Positions 14,581 through 22,542 of a stretch of 34,501 nt of DNA are shown one piece after another. Positions within the stretch are counted from its first letter, which is position 1. Every line of letters starts with the position of its first letter. The stretch is taken from the NCBI GenBank assembly GCA_012729555.1, contig JAAYCX010000016.1:1-34501 (forward strand), in the 5' to 3' direction. The position numbers and the translations under genes are program-made. The DNA is from Acidobacteriota bacterium (GTDB lineage: Bacteria; Acidobacteriota; UBA6911). The notes under the pieces were generated by a model. It was given only the letters and a program-made list of their open reading frames with translations. It was not told the origin of the DNA and did no database searches.

Positions 14581-15043
14581 GGACCGCTTCCGCCTCCAGG
14601 GCGAGCAGGAATTTCTTGATATCGACGCCTCCGGTGTATCCCCCCAGACTCCCGTCCCCGGCGATGACGCGGTGACAGGGGACGACGATGGGGAGCGGGT
14701 TGCGGCCGTTGGCCCCGCCGACCGCGCGCGCGGCCGCGGGATTGCCGACCCGGGCGGCCACCTCCCCGTAGGAGAGGGTCGTTCCGTAGGGGATCTTCTC
14801 GAGCTCCCGCCAGACGGCCTGCTGAAACGGCGTCCCCGCCGGGTGCAACTTCAGCCGGAAGGTTCCGAGTTCACCCCTGAAATAGGCCGCCAGCTGGCGC
14901 GCCGTCTCCAGGAGGCCGTCGTCCGGCGCCGCCGAATCTTCCGGAAGGTCGGCGGGCCGGATGCGGATGGAGGTCAACCCGAGCCCGTCGGCCGAGAGGA
15001 GGATGGGGCCCAGGGGGCTGGTGACGGTCAGGTGACGGATCAT
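14534..15043 (-). CDS. ogt: Methylated-DNA-protein-cysteine methyltransferase
   Basis: A 169-residue suicide repair protein that takes the alkyl group from O6-alkylguanine (and O4-alkylthymine) onto its own cysteine. The active-site motif PCHRVI is present with C123. The DNA-binding helix-turn-helix segment (about 72-118) has TPFQQAVWRELEKIPYGTTL, RAVGGANGRNP with the usual Arg finger, and GGYTGG after the active site. The start at ATG 15043 follows GGGAG by 8 nt; an upstream in-frame extension is not conserved-looking. No Ada regulatory domain is present. Confidence 0.95.
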   Translation of the reverse strand: MIRHLTVTSPLGPILLSADGLGLTSIRIRPADLPEDSAAPDDGLLETARQLAAYFRGELGTFRLKLHPAGTPFQQAVWRELEKIPYGTTLSYGEVAARVGNPAAARAVGGANGRNPLPIVVPCHRVIAGDGSLGGYTGGVDIKKFLLALEAEAVLSRAPARSSSRSGRK

Positions 15044-15098
15044 GGCGCATTCTCCCGGTGGCTGGGGGGATACGATTATTTTGCTTCGGGCCTCTGAC

Positions 15099-15127
15099 TT
15101 TTCCCTGTATCCATTATATATTGAGGA
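15099..15127 (+). promoter_or_regulatory. Promoter of the secreted TPR gene
   Basis: CTGACT (4 of 6 to TTGACA), a 17-nt spacer and TATATT (5 of 6), followed by a leader of about 30 nt with GGGGAGG before ATG 15160. The same AT-rich patch reads TATAAT on the minus strand and may also serve the divergent ogt gene. Edges are accurate to a few bases. Confidence 0.45.
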
Positions 15128-15159
15128 TACCAACGCTTTGGATCCGAAGGGGAGGAAAA

Positions 15160-15810
15160 ATGAACAAGCCTGATAATTGCCTGAAGGTTTTCGCGTTGTC
15201 CCTGGTGGTTTCCCTGATCGCCGCCGCGCCCCTGTTCGCCCAGATGGATAAGGGGGTGGACCTCTACCAGCACTGGGAATTCCAGGAAGCCGAAAAGGCC
15301 TTTCGCCAGGAGCTCCAGTCCAATTCCGGCAACTTCGAGGCGCGCTGCTACCTGGGGCAGGCGCTGCTGATGCAGGAGAAATTCGAGGAGGCGCTCGGGA
15401 TCTTTTCCATGGCGAAGGAACGGGCTGAAGTCAAGGCGGACTCCCCGGTGGCCGATGCCTATCACGTGAACCTGTCGCTCGCGCGCGCCCAGCTCGGGCT
15501 GAAGCGGAACGAGGAGGCATGGAAGAGCCTGGAGGACGCCGAGCGCGCCCGCCCCGGAACCGCCGACGTGAAGGTGTTCCGCGGCGTCTACCACATGCAG
15601 AAGCAGGAGCTGGACAAAGCGGCGCGGGAACTCGAGAAGGCCATGGAGATCGACGAGGAGAACCCCTACGCCCACTACTACGCGGGGCTCGTGTACCTCC
15701 GCCAGGGGCACCCGGCCAAGGCGGTCGACATGCTCAAGATGTTCCTCCAGCTCTCGCCGCACGCCCCGGAGGCCTCGAGGGCCGAGATCCTCATCACGGG
15801 GCTCTGCTAG
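15160..15810 (+). CDS. Exported TPR protein
   Basis: A 216-residue protein with a classical signal peptide (positive start, VFALSLVVSLIAAAPLFAQ, cleavage predicted near residue 28). About four to five tetratricopeptide repeats follow, such as GVDLYQHWEFQEAEKAFRQE, FEARCYLGQALLMQEKFEEA and YAHYYAGLVYLRQGHPAKAV. It should act in the periplasm or at the cell surface as a protein-protein interaction module. No enzymatic motif is visible. The ATG follows GGGGAGG closely. It is a single-gene unit with its own promoter and a strong hairpin downstream. Confidence 0.85.
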   Translation: MNKPDNCLKVFALSLVVSLIAAAPLFAQMDKGVDLYQHWEFQEAEKAFRQELQSNSGNFEARCYLGQALLMQEKFEEALGIFSMAKERAEVKADSPVADAYHVNLSLARAQLGLKRNEEAWKSLEDAERARPGTADVKVFRGVYHMQKQELDKAARELEKAMEIDEENPYAHYYAGLVYLRQGHPAKAVDMLKMFLQLSPHAPEASRAEILITGLC

Positions 15811-15830
15811 CCGATACGTCCGCCGGGGAT

Positions 15831-15875
15831 CCCGTCCCCGGGCCTGCGCCGGATGGCGGAGGGCCCGGGGACGGG
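15831..15875. terminator. Long bidirectional hairpin between convergent genes
   Basis: A perfect 14-bp inverted repeat, CCCGTCCCCGGGCC (15831-15844) and its complement (15862-15875), with a 17-nt loop that can form a further CGCC/GGCG stem. It sits between the ends of the TPR gene and the ferredoxin gene. There is no T-run on either side, so it is either a non-canonical terminator or an mRNA 3' stabiliser. Confidence 0.7.
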
Positions 15876-15882
15876 TGGGCGG

Positions 15883-16176
15883 CTACAGCTGGTGGGTCTC
15901 CCCCGTCTTCTTGTTTTTCCAGTAAGGGCGCGCCTGCAGCGGCCAGTTGAACCGGATCGCCCCCGGACGGGGGCAGTCGGTGGCGCAGCAGCCGCAGTAC
16001 CAGCATTCCTCCGCATGCAGGATGATGGGCGGCTTCCCCTTCTGCGGGTGGGGGATGTAGACGTCGATCGGGCAGACCTCCACGCAGTGGTTGCAGCCGT
16101 TGCAGACCTCGGGATCGAACGTCACCGGCATGCTCGGCGTGGGAACATTGGGAATCGCAAAAACCTCTTTGGACAC
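15883..16176 (-). CDS. Two-cluster 4Fe-4S ferredoxin, AprB-like
   Basis: A 97-residue electron carrier with two CxxCxxCxxxCP motifs: C25, C28, C31, C35 and C58, C61, C64, C68. The second motif is followed by RPGAIRFNWPLQARPYW, similar to the beta subunit of adenylylsulfate reductase, though AprB is usually near 150 residues and has a longer tail. It starts with GTG 16176 after GGGAGGAGA. It lies 34 nt behind the flavoprotein gene and presumably passes electrons to or from its FAD. No APS pathway genes (sat, qmo, dsr) are in the window, so sulfate reduction should not be assumed. Confidence 0.85.
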   Translation of the reverse strand: MSKEVFAIPNVPTPSMPVTFDPEVCNGCNHCVEVCPIDVYIPHPQKGKPPIILHAEECWYCGCCATDCPRPGAIRFNWPLQARPYWKNKKTGETHQL

Positions 16177-16210
16177 TGTCTCCTCCCTTCGTTAGACCGG
16201 GAACCGGCGG

Positions 16211-18157
16211 TCATTTCTCCCGGTGCACACCGGTGTAGTCCCTGTTGTGGGCCTCGTACTGCTCCTTCATGTCCCCCCAGAAATCGAGGGGGAGTTCTCC
16301 CAGCTCCACGCGCCCGTCCCGCTGCCGGATGGTCAGGAACTTGTTCCATTCCGCCGGGTCCTGCTCCGGGCAGTCGATGCGCTGGAAGTTGAGCGGCACG
16401 CTGCTGGCCTTGCGGGCGCGCGACGCCTCGATGATGATCCTGGCGTACTCCAGCATGCTGAGGTCTTCCAGGGTGCGCATGAGCTTGTGCGGGTCGAGCG
16501 CGAACAGGCGCGGCACCGCTTCGGTCTCGAGCCTGGCGAGCGCGTCGAGCCCCATCTTGAAGAGCGGCTCGGTCTTGAACTCGCTCACGTAGTACTGCAT
16601 CGCGCGGGCGATCCCCGCGTGCAGCTCCTTCCACTCCAGGCCCCCGGAACGCTTCGCCGGGGCGTACACCCGCGCCTTTTCCGCCTCGACCTGCTCGCGC
16701 GCGATCTTTCCGGGTCCGGCCTCCCGGGCGTAGGCCGCCGCCTTGCGCCCGGCGTAACGCCCGGTGGCGGCGGCGTAGCTGTGGTCCTCGGGGGCGAACA
16801 TCTGGGTCCCGGCCGCGTACAGCCCGTCTAGCGTCGTCTTCAGGTTCCAGTCGACCAGCACCCCACCGCCGTAGCCCGCGTCCCTCCATTGCGGCAGGCT
16901 CTGCCCCTCAATGAACTTGTAGCTTTGGAGCAGGTCGCGGTGGATGTCGAACCCCGCCGCGCCGAAGGTGTCGATCATGATCCGGGTGGTCGATTCCTCC
17001 CCCAGCATCAGGTTCCAGGTGGCCCTTCTTTCGACCTCGGGCATGGAGGGGAAGTCACCGTAGAAGGGGAGCTCGTATTCCCCCTTCAGGATCTTTTCGC
17101 GCACCGCCGCCTCCACGCCGGGTGCGGGGACCATGGCTCCGGCGTCCTCCCACCCCTGGATGGGGTAGGGGAGCCTGCGGCCCCGGGCGTCCACCAGCGG
17201 GACGTTTTCGTAGCTCGCGTCCCCGGCGCCGCTGTACCATTTGTGCTTGTGCCCGGTGGCGATCATGATCATCCCGGTGCTTTCCATCTTGGTCAGCGCC
17301 GCCCCGGCCCGCCACGCCATCACCGTGCCGTCGCCCGAAATCGCGCGGGAGTGCATGTTGGAATAGCCGCACAGCTCCATGCTCATCAGCCAGAGGGAGC
17401 CGGCGCCCGCCGTGGCCAGGATCGCGGCCCTGGACTGGAAGACCAAAAACTCCCCGGTCCGGCAGTCGAGGCCGGTGGCCCCGACGACGCGCCCCCCCTG
17501 GAGCCCGTCCTCGGTCAGGAGGCTGGTTCCCATCACCCGGTCGAAGATCTGCACCCCCAGGCGCCGGCATTCCTTCTTGAGCGCCGGCTTGAAGGTGCTC
17601 CCCCAGACCCGGATCACGACGTTGTTCCGGGTCTCCGGCGGGTTGAAGCCGGGTTCCCCCATCCGGGGGTCGGGGAGGTAGCTGTGGATGGTGCCGTAGC
17701 GGGGGGAGATCATGAACTTGGTCTTGTCGTCGCGCCCCTCGGCCCCCGCGTACTCGTTTTCCGTGTCCCGGATCTTCCCCCCCATCTGTTCCATTTCCAG
17801 CAGGGTGTCGAAGTCCTCGCGGCACTGGATCTGGATCCCGATGCCGTTGCTGTAGGGGCGGGAGGCCATGTGCTGGGCCCAGCCGTCGGGGGTGACGCGC
17901 GACAGGGGGTTCGCGGGGGCGTTACACCAGTGGTCGCACCCCGGCCCCCCGGACCCGCTCCGGACCGTGTCCCCTTTCTCCACCAGGGCCACCCGCAGCC
18001 CCTGCCTGGCCGCGCCGATGGCGGCCCAGCACCCCGCGATCCCTCCCCCGATCACCAGCACGTCGGTGTCCACCACCCTTTCCTCGCCGAACCGGATGGG
18101 GTAGGGCCATGCGGGCGGATGCCCCTCTTCGTTCAGAAACTCATGCCACGTCGTCAT
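16211..18157 (-). CDS. FAD-dependent oxidoreductase, AprA/fumarate reductase flavoprotein family
   Basis: A 648-residue flavoprotein. The N-terminal dinucleotide-binding site VLVIGGGIAGCWAAIGAARQ (34-53) with E60 is of the succinate dehydrogenase/fumarate reductase/AprA type. GSGGPGCDHWCNAPANPLSR and LDGLYAAGTQMFAPEDHSYA fit the FAD-contacting regions, and the closing helical domain of the family is present. The pairing with a two-cluster ferredoxin resembles AprAB, but length and context suggest an uncharacterised relative with unknown substrate; fumarate-like, sulfur or enoate substrates are all possible. The start ATG 18157 has AAGGGGGG upstream. No signal peptide is present, so it is cytoplasmic. 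Confidence 0.82.
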   Translation of the reverse strand: MTTWHEFLNEEGHPPAWPYPIRFGEERVVDTDVLVIGGGIAGCWAAIGAARQGLRVALVEKGDTVRSGSGGPGCDHWCNAPANPLSRVTPDGWAQHMASRPYSNGIGIQIQCREDFDTLLEMEQMGGKIRDTENEYAGAEGRDDKTKFMISPRYGTIHSYLPDPRMGEPGFNPPETRNNVVIRVWGSTFKPALKKECRRLGVQIFDRVMGTSLLTEDGLQGGRVVGATGLDCRTGEFLVFQSRAAILATAGAGSLWLMSMELCGYSNMHSRAISGDGTVMAWRAGAALTKMESTGMIMIATGHKHKWYSGAGDASYENVPLVDARGRRLPYPIQGWEDAGAMVPAPGVEAAVREKILKGEYELPFYGDFPSMPEVERRATWNLMLGEESTTRIMIDTFGAAGFDIHRDLLQSYKFIEGQSLPQWRDAGYGGGVLVDWNLKTTLDGLYAAGTQMFAPEDHSYAAATGRYAGRKAAAYAREAGPGKIAREQVEAEKARVYAPAKRSGGLEWKELHAGIARAMQYYVSEFKTEPLFKMGLDALARLETEAVPRLFALDPHKLMRTLEDLSMLEYARIIIEASRARKASSVPLNFQRIDCPEQDPAEWNKFLTIRQRDGRVELGELPLDFWGDMKEQYEAHNRDYTGVHREK

Positions 18158-18215
18158 ATCGATGCCCCCCTTGAATGAGTGCGTTTGTCCTGCGGCGTCG
18201 TCGATGGCGCGATTC

Positions 18216-18221
18216 TAGCAC
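18216..18221 (-). promoter_or_regulatory. Extended -10 promoter of the flavoprotein-ferredoxin operon
   Basis: On the minus strand TGCTAGAAT, that is an extended TGn plus TAGAAT (5 of 6). It gives a leader of roughly 50 nt before ATG 18157. No clear -35 is needed for this class. Coordinates of the hexamer are accurate to a few bases. Confidence 0.45.
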
Positions 18222-18275
18222 TCTTCCGGTCCCGGGCGACACAACTTTCCCGGGGTTCGGCGGGAGGCGCGCGGG

Positions 18276-19268
18276 CTACGCGGACAGCTGCGGGTTCGAT
18301 CGGAGAAATTCCAGGGCGGAGGCGTGGACCTCGTCCACGGTCCGCCCGCCGAGGCAGCGGCGGTGGAGTTCATGGCCGAAGAAGAAGTTGTGGCAGTAGT
18401 AGGAGGCGAACTCCTTGAGCCTGCCGAGCGCCCGCTCCGGGGGGAGATCCTCGAGGGTGTAACGGACCAGGCGCTCCCAGACCTCGGCGTGGTCCACGCG
18501 GGCGGGGGGGAGGCCGGCGAATTGCCGGAAGACCCACGGCTTTTCGACCGCGATGCGCCCCAGCATGATGCCGGCGAGGGGGCGGAAGAACTCCGCGTGT
18601 TCCTCGATGTCGCGGGGCGAACGGATGTCGCCGTTGCCGATGACGGGGAGGCGGGTCCGGGAGGCGATCCAGGGGAACTCGCGCCAGCGCGCGCGGCGCT
18701 TCAGCTTTTCGCCCGAGAACCGGGGGTGCACGGTGACGGCGGCCACGGCGTGCTCCTCGAAGAGGCGCAGCCTTTCGACAAACGGCTCCCGCCAGTGGTC
18801 CGGGTCGTCCCCCAGCCGGCATTTCACCGTGAGCGGGCCGCCGTAACGGGCGCGGATCCCCGCGAGCACCCGCCCGAGCCGCGCGAAATCGCGGAACAGG
18901 GCGGCCCCGGAGGCCAGCCGCTGGATTTCCGGGGCGGGGCAGCCCAGGTTCAGGTCGACGGCTGCGGGGGAGAGCGTCTCGAGCTTGGCGAACAGGGCCC
19001 CGAGGTCCTCCTCCCCCGAAAGCCTGAGCTGATAGACCACCCTCCCCTCGCACTCGCGGCGCCGGCAGAAGGGGCTCCGGGCGGGGTCCTCGCGCAGGAA
19101 GGCGGGGGCGGAGAGCATTTCGGTGGTGAGCGCCCCGTACCCGCCGAAATCGGCGATCAGCCTGCGGAAACCGGAGTGGGTGATCCCCGCCATCGGGGCG
19201 AGGAAAAGCGCCGGGGCGACCTCCGTCCCCGACAGGTCGATGGAGGGGAAGAGGACGCCGGCGCTCAT
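18276..19268 (-). CDS. dus: tRNA-dihydrouridine synthase
   Basis: A 330-residue FMN enzyme that reduces specific uridines in the tRNA D-loop using NADPH. The family's opening FLAPMAGITHSGFR (22-35) binds FMN. VDLNLGCPAPEIQRLASGAA (104-123) holds the catalytic C110, and TVKCRLG (147-153) the substrate/FMN lysine. The usual HGR(T/P) becomes HPRFSGEK, a small variation. NGDI and IMLGRIAVEKPW at the end of the barrel are typical. Subtype (DusA, B or C) is not clear. Its ATG overlaps the TGA of the small membrane protein gene, so it is the last gene of a coupled operon. Confidence 0.9.
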   Translation of the reverse strand: MSAGVLFPSIDLSGTEVAPALFLAPMAGITHSGFRRLIADFGGYGALTTEMLSAPAFLREDPARSPFCRRRECEGRVVYQLRLSGEEDLGALFAKLETLSPAAVDLNLGCPAPEIQRLASGAALFRDFARLGRVLAGIRARYGGPLTVKCRLGDDPDHWREPFVERLRLFEEHAVAAVTVHPRFSGEKLKRRARWREFPWIASRTRLPVIGNGDIRSPRDIEEHAEFFRPLAGIMLGRIAVEKPWVFRQFAGLPPARVDHAEVWERLVRYTLEDLPPERALGRLKEFASYYCHNFFFGHELHRRCLGGRTVDEVHASALEFLRSNPQLSA

Positions 19269-19498
19269 TCGGGTCCTCTTCCTTTGCCGAACCTCGCCGC
19301 GATGCGCACGTAAAGGAAGAGGAGGAGCACCAGGATGCAGGGCGCGCCCAGAAGGAGCCAGATGGGGTCCGAGAGCCCCGCCAGGATGGCGCAGACGGCG
19401 ATCACGAGCACGATCCCCACGGTCCAGGGGGGATGGGGGAAGAGCGGCCGCTCCGCCGGTTCCCTCCCGTCTCCGGGCGCCTCGATGTTGTCTTTCAT
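19265..19498 (-). CDS. Small two-helix membrane protein
   Basis: A 77-residue protein with an acidic/Pro N-terminus and two adjacent hydrophobic helices (about 25-43 and 46-64: WTVGIVLVIAVCAILAGL and WLLLGAPCILVLLLFLYV), ending in a basic tail. No family recognised. It is coupled at both ends by ATGA overlaps, with the amidohydrolase upstream and dus downstream, which supports that it is truly translated. Function unknown. Confidence 0.7.
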   Translation of the reverse strand: MKDNIEAPGDGREPAERPLFPHPPWTVGIVLVIAVCAILAGLSDPIWLLLGAPCILVLLLFLYVRIAARFGKGRGPE

Positions 19499-20310
19499 GG
19501 GTTCCCGTCGAGCTTGATCAGCCTGCCTATGTTTCCGCAAAAGAGTTTTTCCTTCTGATCGGCGGTCAGGGTCCCGGAGGAGCGGATCAGCTCCACGTAC
19601 CGCTTCTGGTCCCGCCAGGGGCTGTCGGTACCGAAGAGAAAAAAATCCTCGTTCTGCCGGTAGAGTTCACGGGCGTCGGGGCGCTCCTGCATGCTCTCGA
19701 GCACGAAGGCGATGTCGAAGTAGCACCCTTTCCCCCCCAGCAGGTCCAGGACCCGGTCCCACTCGCCGTAGCCCCCGCCGTGGGCCAGGATGATTTTGGC
19801 CCCGGCGAAGTCCCCCACGAAGCGGGCGAACCGGGTGATGGAGGTGTGATCGCACCCGGGCAGGCTGGGGTCGTAGCCGGCGTGGAAGTACAGGACCAGG
19901 TCGAGACCGGCCGCCGCCTCGTAAACGGCGTAGGCTTCCGGGGAATCGACCGGGAAGCCCTGGTAGCCGGGGTGAAACTTGACCCCCTGGACGCCCGCGG
20001 CGGCCATTTCCCCGAGGCAGGCGCGGAAACCGGGCGCGTGCGGGTGGACCGAACCGAAGAAGATCAGACGGCCGGACAGGGGGGCCGTGCGCCGGATCCA
20101 CTCCAGGATCCCCTCCCCCTGGCCGGGACTGGTCGCCACGGTCAGGACCAGGGAGCGGTCCACCCCCGCCGCGTCCATGGAGGCCAGCAGGCCGTCGCGG
20201 GTGCCGTCGGTGAAGGCGTCGAGATGCCCGGCGGTGTTGCCGATGACGGTCCGGAGCGCCCGGTGCGCCACCCGGTCGGGATAGATGTGGGTATGCGCGT
20301 CGATGATCAT
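19495..20310 (-). CDS. Metal-dependent amidohydrolase (amidohydrolase-2 type)
   Basis: A 271-residue TIM-barrel hydrolase or decarboxylase. The metal-binding HxH is in MIIDAHTHIYP (H6, H8). Other barrel-end motifs are GVKFHPGYQGFP, IILAHGGGYGEW and FLFGTDSPWRDQ, whose last Asp is the usual metal ligand and catalytic base. Members include uracil-like, aminocarboxymuconate and TatD-like enzymes; the substrate here is unknown. The start at ATG 20310 follows the aldo/keto reductase stop by 1 nt. The shared operon with a 4Fe-4S aldo/keto reductase hints at an anaerobic catabolic step, which is inference. Confidence 0.85.
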   Translation of the reverse strand: MIIDAHTHIYPDRVAHRALRTVIGNTAGHLDAFTDGTRDGLLASMDAAGVDRSLVLTVATSPGQGEGILEWIRRTAPLSGRLIFFGSVHPHAPGFRACLGEMAAAGVQGVKFHPGYQGFPVDSPEAYAVYEAAAGLDLVLYFHAGYDPSLPGCDHTSITRFARFVGDFAGAKIILAHGGGYGEWDRVLDLLGGKGCYFDIAFVLESMQERPDARELYRQNEDFFLFGTDSPWRDQKRYVELIRSSGTLTADQKEKLFCGNIGRLIKLDGNP

Positions 20311-20311
20311 G

Positions 20312-21349
20312 TCAGTCCGGCCGCGCCGCCCCGCGCTGCAGCGCGTCCATCCACTCGACATTTTCACGGATCATGTCCGGGATCGGGAGGCCGTAGGGGC
20401 AGCGCGTCATGCACTCGCCGCACGCGGTGCAGCGGGAGGCCTTCTTCCAGGTTTCGGCCACCATCGGGTTTTCCAGGATGCCGCTCCCCATCCGCTTGAT
20501 GAAGGAGCGCGCCCCCAGCACCATCTGGATCGGGATCCCCTCGGGGCAGGGGAGGCAGTAGTCGCAGCGGCGGCAGAACTTCCTGTCGAACTCCCGGCGG
20601 ATGCTCTCGATGAGGGCGAGGTCCGTTTCGGTCAGGGTCCGGTCCCCCTCGAACACGCGCCAGTTCTGGTCGATCAGCCCCTTGTCTTCCACCCCGGCCA
20701 GCACGAGGATGCCGCTCCGGCCCAGGATCCATTTCATGGCCGTCTCCGGCGCCTCGATGACGCCGCCCGAAAAGGGCTTCATGGCGAGAACGCCCACCCC
20801 TTTCTCCAGGGCCCGGGGGATGATCGTGTCCCCGGCCGCCGGTTCCAGGAAGCTGTAGCAGACCATGAGGGTCTCGAACAGCCCGTCGTCCAGGATCGTC
20901 CCCAGCACGTCCAGGCTGTGGCTCGTCACCCCGATATGGCCGATGACGCCCCGCTCCTTCGCCCGGCGCAGCCCGTCGAGCGCCCCGCCGGGCGCGGTGA
21001 CGAGGCGGTAGTCGTCCAAGCTGCTGATGCCGTGGCACTGGTAGATGTCGATATACTCCCGCCCGAGTTCCCGGAGACTGATGTCGATGTCTTTCTGAAT
21101 GCCGTCGGAGGTGCGGCTCCACGATTTCGTCGCCAGGGTTACGGCGCGGTCCGTCTCCCGCAACGCCTTGCCGATCCGGGTCTCGCTCGTGGTGTACATC
21201 CGGGAGGTGTCGATGAAGTCCATCCCCTTCTCCACCGCGTAGCGGACGACCTCGACCGCCTCGCGTTCGCCCAGGCGCTGGATCGGGATCCCGCCGAAAC
21301 CCAGCCGTACCGCCTCGATCCCCGTTTTGCCCAGTATGACGCGTTCCAT
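20312..21349 (-). CDS. Aldo/keto reductase with C-terminal 2x[4Fe-4S] ferredoxin domain
   Basis: A 345-residue protein. Residues 1-255 form an AKR barrel with the catalytic tetrad D47, Y52, K75 and H106 visible in order (FIDTSRMY, TLATKSW, YQCHG). The C-terminal part carries two iron-sulfur motifs: C259, C262, C265, C268 (CRRCDYCLPCP) and C307, C310, C313, C317 (CTACGECMTRCP). This fusion is common in anaerobes; electrons may come from ferredoxin as well as NAD(P)H. Substrate unknown. ATG 21349 has GGGGAG nearby. It heads a four-gene operon with the amidohydrolase, small membrane protein and dus. Confidence 0.9.
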   Translation of the reverse strand: MERVILGKTGIEAVRLGFGGIPIQRLGEREAVEVVRYAVEKGMDFIDTSRMYTTSETRIGKALRETDRAVTLATKSWSRTSDGIQKDIDISLRELGREYIDIYQCHGISSLDDYRLVTAPGGALDGLRRAKERGVIGHIGVTSHSLDVLGTILDDGLFETLMVCYSFLEPAAGDTIIPRALEKGVGVLAMKPFSGGVIEAPETAMKWILGRSGILVLAGVEDKGLIDQNWRVFEGDRTLTETDLALIESIRREFDRKFCRRCDYCLPCPEGIPIQMVLGARSFIKRMGSGILENPMVAETWKKASRCTACGECMTRCPYGLPIPDMIRENVEWMDALQRGAARPD

Positions 21350-21401
21350 GATGGCGCTCCCCTTCGATGAAATGAATCGGTATTCCTCGAGTCCGTGTCC
21401 C

Positions 21402-21430
21402 ATGATACAGAAGTGCAGCCCGGAACCCAA
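21402..21430 (-). promoter_or_regulatory. Promoter of the AKR operon
   Basis: On the minus strand TTGGGT (21425-21430), a 17-nt spacer and TATCAT (5 of 6; 21402-21407). It gives a leader of about 45 nt. It lies about 35 bp from the AAGTACTT palindrome of the divergent operon, so shared control is possible but not required. Confidence 0.4.
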
Positions 21431-21464
21431 GCCGGGGGTGGACGCACTCCCCGCCCGATAGTCG

Positions 21465-21486
21465 CTTTATATAAAAAAGTACTTGA
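21465..21486 (+). promoter_or_regulatory. Regulated promoter A: TATATA -10 plus AAGTACTT palindrome
   Basis: CTTTATAT followed by AAAAAAGTACTTGA. The -10 hexamer TATATA (21468-21473) is followed 3 nt later by the perfect 8-bp palindrome AAGTACTT (21477-21484), which would cover the transcription start. It matches 19 of 22 positions of the element at 22543-22564, in the same orientation. It precedes the membrane protein and winged-helix regulator genes, so autoregulation is the simplest reading. An alternative reading uses TTGACG (21483-21488) as a -35. Confidence 0.6.
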
Positions 21487-21535
21487 CGCATGGGGAGCCT
21501 GGTGTCAGGATACGTGCGATCCGGGAGAACGCCCC

Positions 21536-22144
21536 ATGATGAAACAACCGCTCGACGCCGAGGCCGCCCACGAACAGCTTCTTTATATCCGTCGCACGCT
21601 CGATGCCGCGGGGCGGCTGTCGGCCGTGTCGGGCCGTTCCCTCGCGGCGGCCGGGGTCTTCGCCCTGGCGGGGGTCGCGGCCAACGCCTGGATCACGGGC
21701 GCTCCCTGGAACGCCGGGGGGCGCACGGGGACGGCCCTCGGCGTCTGGGGCGCGGTCCTCGTCCTGTCGGTGGGCGTGGTCCTGGTCGGGATGTACCGGA
21801 AGAGCCGCGAGATGCGCGAGCCGATCCATCCCCCGCTCCTGCGCCGGATCCTCTGGAGCGTCTGCCCGGCGATCTTCGTCGGCGCCCTGCTGACGGCCGT
21901 GGCGCTCGGCGCGCGCAGTCTCGAGTGGCTCCCCGTCATCTGGCTGGGGTGTTACGGGGCCGCCGTCACCAGCGGAGGACTGGTCTCGGTCCCCCCGATC
22001 CGGACCATGGGGGTCTGTTTCATGCTGGCCGCGGCGGGGGCGGCTTTTTCCCCTCCCGAAGCGCTGCTCGGATGGCTGGCCACCGGGTTCGGCTGGCTCC
22101 ACCTGGTTTTCGGCGTCCACATCGCCCGGAGGTACAATGGCTAG
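21536..22144 (+). CDS. Multi-spanning membrane protein co-operonic with a regulator
   Basis: A 202-residue protein with a short soluble N-terminus containing a helix (EQLLYIRRTLDAAGRL) and about six hydrophobic segments (for example SLAAAGVFALAGVAANAWI, AVLVLSVGVVLVGMY, VCFMLAAAGAAF). No family function recognised. Start ATG 21536 follows GGGAG by 8 nt; an in-frame ATG follows immediately at 21539. It overlaps the regulator gene by 8 nt. Membrane proteins of this kind paired with small winged-helix regulators may act as signal-sensing partners, which is inference from gene order. Confidence 0.75.
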   Translation: MMKQPLDAEAAHEQLLYIRRTLDAAGRLSAVSGRSLAAAGVFALAGVAANAWITGAPWNAGGRTGTALGVWGAVLVLSVGVVLVGMYRKSREMREPIHPPLLRRILWSVCPAIFVGALLTAVALGARSLEWLPVIWLGCYGAAVTSGGLVSVPPIRTMGVCFMLAAAGAAFSPPEALLGWLATGFGWLHLVFGVHIARRYNG

Positions 22145-22511
22145 GAAACGGTCGGACCGCCCGGTCCCCAACGAGCTCGACCCCCTCATCCACGAGCGCC
22201 TGCGGCTCGGCATCCTCTCCGCCCTGGCCGTCGAGGAATCGATCTCCTTCACCGGTTTGAGGGACCTGCTCGCGACAACCGACGGCAACCTGAGCGTCCA
22301 GGCGCGCCGGCTGGAGGAGGCGGGCTACGTTTCCTGTGAAAAGACGTTCGAAGGGCGGAAGCCGCGGAGCACCTACCGGCTCGCCCCGCGGGGGCGGAAG
22401 GCCCTGGAGGAGTACCTCGAGGTGCTGTCCGGCCTCCTCCCCGATATCTCGAGCGTGCGGCGCTCGCGGGCGCCGCGGCCCGGGACCGACCCGCTGCCGA
22501 CGCACGGCTGA
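22137..22511 (+). CDS. Winged-helix transcriptional regulator (HTH_34/MarR-like)
   Basis: A 124-residue DNA-binding protein. The winged helix covers about residues 15-100: LIHERLRLGILSALAVEE, then FTGLRDLLATTDGNLSVQAR (recognition helix region) and KTFEGRKPRSTYRLAPRGRK (wing). This fits the PF13601 type of one-domain regulators, which act as dimers. No ligand domain is present. ATG 22137 overlaps the membrane protein gene by 8 nt. Two near-identical palindromic elements, at its own promoter and at the uppS promoter, are the natural candidate targets. Confidence 0.85.
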   Translation: MARKRSDRPVPNELDPLIHERLRLGILSALAVEESISFTGLRDLLATTDGNLSVQARRLEEAGYVSCEKTFEGRKPRSTYRLAPRGRKALEEYLEVLSGLLPDISSVRRSRAPRPGTDPLPTHG

Positions 22512-22542
22512 CGGCGCGGCGGCGAATTTTTTTGGCTTATAA

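Noticed and set aside
15883-18157. Assignment of the flavoprotein and ferredoxin as true APS reductase
   Set aside because: Ferredoxin is too short, and no sulfate activation or electron-transfer genes are nearby; only family-level similarity is supported.
16889-18178. Long plus-strand frame opposite the flavoprotein gene
   Set aside because: His/Pro/Gly-rich shadow of the AprA-like coding sequence; no family motif.
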